Shown: piece by piece, positions 61,401 to 64,000 of the stretch | Numbering within the stretch: the first letter of the stretch is position 1 | Layout: each line of letters begins with the position of its first letter | Source of the DNA: Nemertoderma westbladi | Lineage: Eukaryota; Xenacoelomorpha; Nemertodermatida; Nemertodermatidae | Assembly: GCA_032718475.1 (NCBI GenBank) | Contig: JAUCBJ010007725.1 | Span: 1-64,000, forward strand | Direction of reading: 5' to 3' | Length of the DNA stretch: 64,000 nt | The notes under the pieces: model-generated | Database searches by the model: none | The model's input: the letters and a program-made list of their open reading frames with translations, nothing else | What the model was told of the DNA's origin: nothing | Made by a program: the position numbers and the translations under genes

Positions 61401-61976
61401 GAAAGTAGGGTTGAAGATTTACATAATTTGATATTTGTTGGTGATAAAGAAAGAACATTAGCTGCAATTGAAAAACTTTTACGACGGAGAGTGGCATGGA
61501 TGGAATGGGTGGACCACCTAATAGAAACCCTCTCCAATTCTGGACCATCTAGACCGATACCTGTTGACTATACATTTCATCCATTCCGAGTTAGCGATAT
61601 TGCCCTTCCTGATGACCCAGTTGGATACATATACTGCTTAATAAGTACAAAAAATCAAAATCTGACCTATATAGATCAGTCACAAAATTTAGCACGTGCA
61701 GTAAATGACCATAACACTGGTCGGTATTCTAATCGCATAACCGAAAAACATGAAAATAGACCGTGGGGAGTTATGTCATACATTATTGGGGTAGACGACA
61801 TGTTTGGAAACCTTGAAACACGGCAAGTTATAGCTGATGATTGGAGACATATCAGAAATACAAAGTATGGTCCGGAAGCAACACCACAGGAAGTGCAAAG
61901 AGCAGGATTAGAGTGTACTAAAAAGTGGACTCCACTTCATAAAGATATTAAATATGTCCAGTTGACAAAATTTTAA
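52500..61976 (+). CDS. Giant Helitron-type Rep/Pif1 helicase with zinc-module array and C-terminal GIY-YIG-like nuclease
   Basis: The ATG at 52500 has A at -3 and lies 156 bases after a TTCTTTCAG acceptor; the open frame upstream lacks an ATG. The 3,158-residue protein has no internal stop. Residues 12-700 hold about nine CxxC...CxxC modules (first C12, C15, C26, C29) between serine-rich linkers. Residues 33-65 are PVATT repeats, and near 1100-1130 a QIPTEPQPSTSRAP repeat marks a linker. Residues about 1790-2130 are an HUH Rep: FYTFTCNM, LPHWHTLIW (H1892, H1894) and SDYVAKYAAG (Y2070, Y2074). Residues about 2540-2960 are a Pif1 helicase: GGPGCGKS (2557), FFEEVGML (E2646), GDHWQHPPV and a YPLCHYISQTGHKVTGDT motif. 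Residues 3042-3158 look like GIY-YIG: GYIYCL, YIDQ (G replaced by D), R3066, H3071 and a later ETRQVI. Known: Rep nicks and joins DNA in rolling-circle transposition and the helicase unwinds it. The nuclease role is inferred. Residues 700-1780 are unrecognised. Confidence 0.9.
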   Translation: MPARKSSGLSRCSTCTKFYSKKLNTCPFCSTTIPTPLATIPVATSPVATTPVATTPVAITHLATIPVATHTDTPISTVAPTITSLVTTTDKPTGLSNKPVSDCVQSDGEVGKLEMPVCGGGDWIPVVRRKRKFRSTNLIKIYVAGSRSDGELGKHCGRCSRSMLGEGEYCGFCVREMSREDVTGANHGGKCGRCHLHMLGGGDYCGFCVRTMKSKSGGQAKVRKIARPRKDPVQGDGIFGWQTVRGKRNVRRSVVPKNQDQGRVPDKPCGSVRSVDVGNQREEDMESSGNEEVGSKSLSKASSVSGSGRSLCGKNRCKDCKNFISKRFLRCKKCQKQYISHSDNDAEDSVLESFPDLSMSSQCRVEVMDIGNEEIWDKIVGKSRVTSDRLSGSSQGNGSGSGGSKKRDRCVVCRKFVGSADLFCSKHGNRQNKRQHDSRTDSSTEEYWTIGRLSDWSTQRTQPQVSEVYVDRGKGHKGMSKCKKCEIRYAAKGKDYCRLCYVDGLVPHKEAGSCRYCLSKIRVGGKYCNKLCQGKYNMSLVNRNRSSDVSSDCSDWESISNSRISVSQGSPQNLQAVRTCSNCNKPIPKYRRQYCSVECMGKIWGVGNMFALGRNLEECFQGTTSAHTDKNTSLPSNTNSDTLNLPSTSNTTHNITETHATTDTTDIHNITEDQHITHQQHTTEVHNLPVAVKCANCHIRSGRIYKFCIEDVPREDIFRRKKYFHLGRAIPDVVKLCLCCKGYLDKKNNVTWGLAWTSVIWDFLINPRENFNIWDWLPASLRELWIMEKEFMSDWYGNISVDGDPSFFRDITLDIAQIRLAIESMKYKQMEDILNAYPVRDVRCPFSCFEYPEKVQLIPLSVILKEEIPSFVGFECSKQLVGIAPDWKETKALLSKWAVSPSMVFDGKLGLCQAVCENHKNGSTVEYLYPPYNPCYGPYPCEFGDNLLALAVVCPRIIHKLKPGYSTHSYQMAEERIGFTGISSFILTQKRRFDITSDFSAISDELIVQNRPDCKAMIEDLAFKTDNKEIKKIIQGLFDAEQVCDDEQIDKVLSGTTSVNVRDAMALRKAKANCKDLDAVSSSGSSSSEADRDSQQQPPQIPTEPQPSTSRAPQIPTEPQPSTSRAPQIPTVPLISPSTGTAPLPQQPQQDHRKEVKKVAPLWPTVLIKCNRGYKEGGCKPDIVKVKEDGDLRFLWLCANVVINIPFLWEALVESVSDNKHWQGWFLKFCSKFIRSFRIPYKALKKNPYGKKVSEIDVENKMISKLGVTFSPYASENTARILKELRGVHICNIESRVNVDYPTLFPDNLGINVLIFWNKNLRNATHDDPVIPMHIEEWTLLCLGKTGGLLGQNWTGECLVKSARNVRYWTLKKQYGRGVDKAVLMINDFLPFEMTSSWTLAVYVRNDSEEVKKVREQLLSFMGGQNKAKCLEHGNALITDIQKCLYKCQEKKFENAKVCGLQSKVRCPQDGCTACVCKKHLNAIKDDTIKYITPMPQPDAIPPEKRPEFSSDDDYWYGSDDERGPRIDGKDKTDEPDLVERVGLNTGDNLRLSDSSDTDTSIDITDFATYTGVQDSEINENIETGVPQTDSAARQVDFRVDGEFCPGHVLFNYVQRLLVRPGKQLRYSNIHERFVQNMISTSPDCSVSLLYPEAQTHPSIFFIQLPDGTIPGAIPLPLCGTSAENRRYGFAGLRDHVRTRIKNGSSLTSTNPEYIQECFDAVINLESRKFDTRVIKHRGWEGPVGMEVSTAYLAKSPEMTKLDRGHADVRVMELASLIAAYGKPRYFYTFTCNMETEPGLSQIFNQVDELCREYVKIEVDGERVDSDLYKIRESEIVDAVHKASMIENISGWYRSSRYFLDYLKNSDEIFDGKVAHIWARAEFQTKTANLPHWHTLIWMDPSESEETSLDRIVADPGYLLEERDTLIKLGFIGKEDIDMIDLVERCKTLLTHDCKKRNKGCHVQRYNDDGELESRCKVPRYLNSGENKYELLPNTHDDEAMEILDSIGLAEEDPNMPHQRTLNPLPPIRQGRFVYRSDDTGISPFNTLLFGAKKCQQNILFLDDKTCSDYVAKYAAGEDAKANVTLKPGTGQDDIKVTIGDVENIKITTQKITEKQKKDKEKNKKNSFDAKLIAITESACHLLDYKIVFPGVEFIHIPTVSLENRQVFVLNYSKRNVTDEPENDIIEVVKVRRDLQLPECRQFTVNQEVIMRDRINMGNCASTIDVISSFSLRPPFLLFVNELKTYLTWFARNERKGRDTSAHSQYVKFDVLESSWVDGDNRVVKIRESAIETAKQYAATIGLDQPNYFQNAQDFINILELTELDQDIYDRFVYKHCEYPNKIPVPVYFNISPSNPTKFLVHIALSMGKFETELDIFGVPNMRKALVKAKLLPDLPEYSEEHVNALLKLYLEQQMRFIPGSASKFDKNLKAAKISLGELILNNEITSFQTPQILLSQLRDAASEKLKEMILSNRTSICTTVREKLVHEGVSNLPAVHDLINATVANQLNYQPVIEQIAGQSDESFKEQSENLCEGLLAIDKYTSGMYSSIRFPFLVGGPGCGKSHILKLLVIYALSKGLNIIVTAIQGETALKYGGRHLHHIMPIPVTKRGANMKVNVLAERTILSLKRTLDKVAFLQRIDIVFFEEVGMLSSELYGVMDTVLRHYKKSSSPLGGSLMIAAGDHWQHPPVSGHMIWQSMNMLTTNKILHFKHYVRSRNDRELQRINNLCRTNVLTEDEIKEFKEIIGRRCQFVRYWDNVPDTTLRVFSKRAAVRSATTTLLDKIMDPARGIAYFKSIAYDTETTEGYRYNTARRSTINSLNYHCAQQEMLVLYKGARMTLTMNDPESRFSQGQFVLVFSIPQDQTQPVVVLVAPPGTRNTPDIELDQIPWAKVSLKMHETAVVVISKALSARRKQYPLCHYISQTGHKVTGDTVVGDLATQIETQQQRKSKNDTSYNLWQRSQLNVLESRVEDLHNLIFVGDKERTLAAIEKLLRRRVAWMEWVDHLIETLSNSGPSRPIPVDYTFHPFRVSDIALPDDPVGYIYCLISTKNQNLTYIDQSQNLARAVNDHNTGRYSNRITEKHENRPWGVMSYIIGVDDMFGNLETRQVIADDWRHIRNTKYGPEATPQEVQRAGLECTKKWTPLHKDIKYVQLTKF

Positions 61977-63190
61977 AAAATATATAAAGGAGAAGATCAG
62001 AAGCTAGATTAGAAAGAGAAAGGCAGGATAAGTCAAGGATGCACTACATAGGGAATTTTATAGGTCTGTCTTATTTGCTCCCACAGTTTTATTTTATTTT
62101 ATTTTTAACATTGCGTACTCCTATATATTATGCTGCTCGGTGTGAGCTCACGCTTGCTCGGGTTGGTTTAATATTTAAATTTATTTTGTTTTTGTTCTCA
62201 TTATAGTAATATTTATCATTACTGCTCTGGTCTTCGGTCGAGCATTGCGCGCTGAGATTTGAGTGGTATATTATTTTATTTTTTATCTCCATTTTTTCGC
62301 TATATTTATTATACTGCTCTGGTACAGGGTCGAGCATTGCGCGCCCTGTCTAGGGTGGAATAATATCTTGCAACCTTTATTTTTAACATTACATACTCCT
62401 ATATATTATGCTGCTTGGTGTGAGCTCACGCTTGCTCGGGTTGGTTTAATATTTAAATTTATTTTGGTTTTGAGAGCACTCACAAAATTTCGCACGTGCA
62501 GTAAATGACCATAACACTGGTCGGTATTCGAATCGAATAACTGAAAAACTTGAAAATAGACCGTGGGGAGTTATGTCATACATTATTGGGGTAGAGGACA
62601 TGTTTGGAAACCTTGAAACACGCCAAAGTTATAGCTGATGATTGGAGACATATCAGAAATACAAAGTATGGTCCAGAAGCAACACCACAGGAAGTGCAAA
62701 GAGCAGGATTAGAGTGTACTAAAAAGTGGACTCCACTTCATAAAGATATAAAATATGTCCAGTTGACAAAATTTTAAAAAATATATAGAGAAGATCAGAA
62801 GCTAGATTAGAAGGAGAAAGGCAGGATAAGTCAAGGATGCACTACATAGGGAATTTTATAGGTCTGTCTTATTTGCTCCCACCGTTTTATTTTATTTTAT
62901 TTTTAACATTGCGTACTCCTATATATTATGCTGCTCGGTGTGAGCTCACGCTTGCTCGGGTTGGTTTAATATTTAAATTTATTTTGGTTTTTTTCTCATT
63001 ATAATAATATTTATCATTACTGCTCTGGTCTTCGGTCGAGCATTGCGCGCTGAGATTTGAGTGGTATATTATTTTATTTTTTATCTTCATTTATTTCGCT
63101 ATATTTATTATACTGCGCTGGTACAGGGTCGAGCATTGCCCGCCCTGTCTAGGGTGGAATAATATCTTGCAACCTTTATCTCTATTTTTC
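61681..63190 (+). repeat. 800-bp tandem duplication of the gene's 3' end
   Basis: CACAAAATTT at 61681 recurs at 62481. The text then runs in parallel: coding tail, stop region, TTTATAGGTCTGTCTTATTTGCTCCC, and the structured modules. The second copy differs by scattered substitutions and small indels. Just before the junction at about 62480 there is an extra partial copy of the ACTCCTATATATTATGCTGC stretch (62390-62470), which may have served as recombination homology. Confidence 0.93.
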
Positions 63191-63870
63191 TATTTGCTAC
63201 TCTAGCTTTCTAGGCGTGCATTAGCTCACCTGGGCTAGATAGTAATTTTATTTTATTATTCAGTTTAAAGGCGTAGCTTAAGGTGTATTTGCTACTCTAG
63301 CTTTCTAGGCGTGCATTAGCTCACCTGGGCTAAGTAGTAACTGTTTATTGTAATGTTGAGTAGGCTGAAGTAGCCAGATATACTGTATTTAAAGCGCCAT
63401 TCCTATTGCTAGTGTAACTAGCATTTTTTTGAATTTTTTTTTATTTTTTTTGCTAGTGAGACCACAAGTATGCATGTTGCTGCTTGTACTAGCAATATGG
63501 ATTTGGTTGTACAGTAGGTCTTGTTCATAGGCTGATACATACAGTAAATAACAAAAATGAAAGGCTTAGCTTAAGGTTAAGGGTATGGTGCTGCCAGTAC
63601 GAAGGCTTAGCTGAACGATTTTTACAGTTACTACAATCACAGCAACACTAATTACATATACAACTTACCACTACTTACTATAATACAGGAACGTCACATT
63701 AATTCCATTACTACATTACAGTTATAATAGTATACTATAGTACTTACAATAATAAAATATATTTTTGTTCTTATATTCGTGTTATTATTTTTTATTTTAT
63801 AAATCATGGGGACTGCTTTAGTTTTGAGTCGAGCATTGCGCGCTCTGACTAGAGTCAGGAACCATGATTC
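62121..63870 (+). repeat. Structured 3' modules with core TCGAGCATTGCGCG
   Basis: The 14-base core occurs at 62238, 62330, 63036, 63129 (one change) and 63829, usually after TACTGCTCTGGT or similar. In some copies it is flanked by short complementary arms, the clearest being ACAGGG...CCCTGT around 62324-62349. Related modules carry the palindrome GTGAGCTCAC (about 62141, 62420, 62937) or CTAGC...GCTAG with GCATTAGCTCACC (63192 and 63287, exactly repeated 52-bp blocks at 95-bp spacing). Adjacent modules are about 94-95 bp apart. They have no coding role and could be RNA structures in the 3' UTR or transposon end repeats. Confidence 0.6.
62481..62776 (+). pseudogene. Duplicated GIY-YIG tail, frameshifted
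   Basis: This is the duplicate of the last ~99 codons of the giant ORF (from ARAVNDHNTG onward). An extra A in CGCCAAAGTT (about 62624) shifts the frame after GNLETR. It also has no start and no GIY motif. It cannot give a working protein. Confidence 0.9.
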
Positions 63871-64000
63871 AGAACCATAGGCCTCTTATATCTCTTTTTG
63901 TTCTCATCTCCTTGTTATTTATTTTATTATAGCATTATTATTATTATATTATTTTATTTCTATATGTATATGTACATGGGTATCTGTTTTTTTTACTGTT
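63350..64000. other. AT-rich tail of the window
   Basis: Apart from the last TCGAGCATTGCGCG module (63829-63842) and an adjacent CTGACTAGAGTCAG inverted repeat, no gene is seen. If the giant gene belongs to a transposon, its right end may lie here or beyond the window. Confidence 0.4.

Noticed and set aside
62121-63870. tRNA or snRNA genes in the structured modules
   Set aside because: No cloverleaf, Pol III boxes or Sm site could be found. The modules vary too much outside the core.

Overview
This window looks like nuclear DNA from a metazoan, probably a marine invertebrate. The evidence is spliced animal-type genes (a p24/TMED cargo receptor with GT-AG introns, an SLC18B1-like transporter), several classes of non-LTR retrotransposon, a Helitron-type transposase gene and very large AT-rich tandem arrays. 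I cannot name the species. The short palindrome TAGGCCTA recurs and would fit several marine deuterostome genomes, but that is weak evidence.

Layout. 0-2.2 kb: a badly eroded AP-endonuclease-type LINE. 3.3-4.6 kb: an intact, intronless MFS transporter. 5.2-5.9 kb: a frame-broken retroelement C-terminus followed by a long foldback. 6.2-7.4 kb: two exons of a TMED4/9-like p24 gene (minus strand). 8.0-12.8 kb: a nearly intact retrotransposon with a restriction-like endonuclease (minus strand), with tandem repeats at its 5' side and a 17-bp minisatellite behind it. 15.3-16.1 kb: a GTGCAC-rich minisatellite. 16.9-17.1 kb: a MITE-like element with inverted ends. 18.0-18.7 kb: a 30-bp satellite. 18.8-19.8 kb: an intact 319-codon gene of unknown function (minus strand). 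19.8-44.2 kb: about 280 tandem copies of an 86/87-bp monomer with higher-order structure. 45.3-49 kb: a second, interrupted copy of the MITE-like element and further dispersed repeats. 49.2-62 kb: a gene with a clear Pol II promoter, two non-coding 5' exons and one 3,158-codon coding exon. 61.7-63.9 kb: an 800-bp duplication of that gene's 3' end and a set of structured repeat modules.

The most interesting object is the giant protein: an N-terminal array of CxxC zinc modules, a long unrecognised region, a Helitron-type HUH Rep domain (TFTCN, HWH, YVAKY), a full set of Pif1-like helicase motifs and a C-terminal GIY-YIG-like nuclease. The 319-codon gene lies on the other side of the satellite and has a splice acceptor one base before its ATG. 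A good donor lies just beyond the far edge of the array, so the 24-kb satellite may sit inside its first intron. The two genes would then be divergently transcribed from promoters about 5 kb apart, possibly as parts of one very large transposon. This link is inference.

A second thread joins the repeats. The 86/87-bp monomer shares two conserved blocks with the inside of the MITE-like element found on both sides of the array, so the satellite appears to have grown out of a dispersed transposable element.
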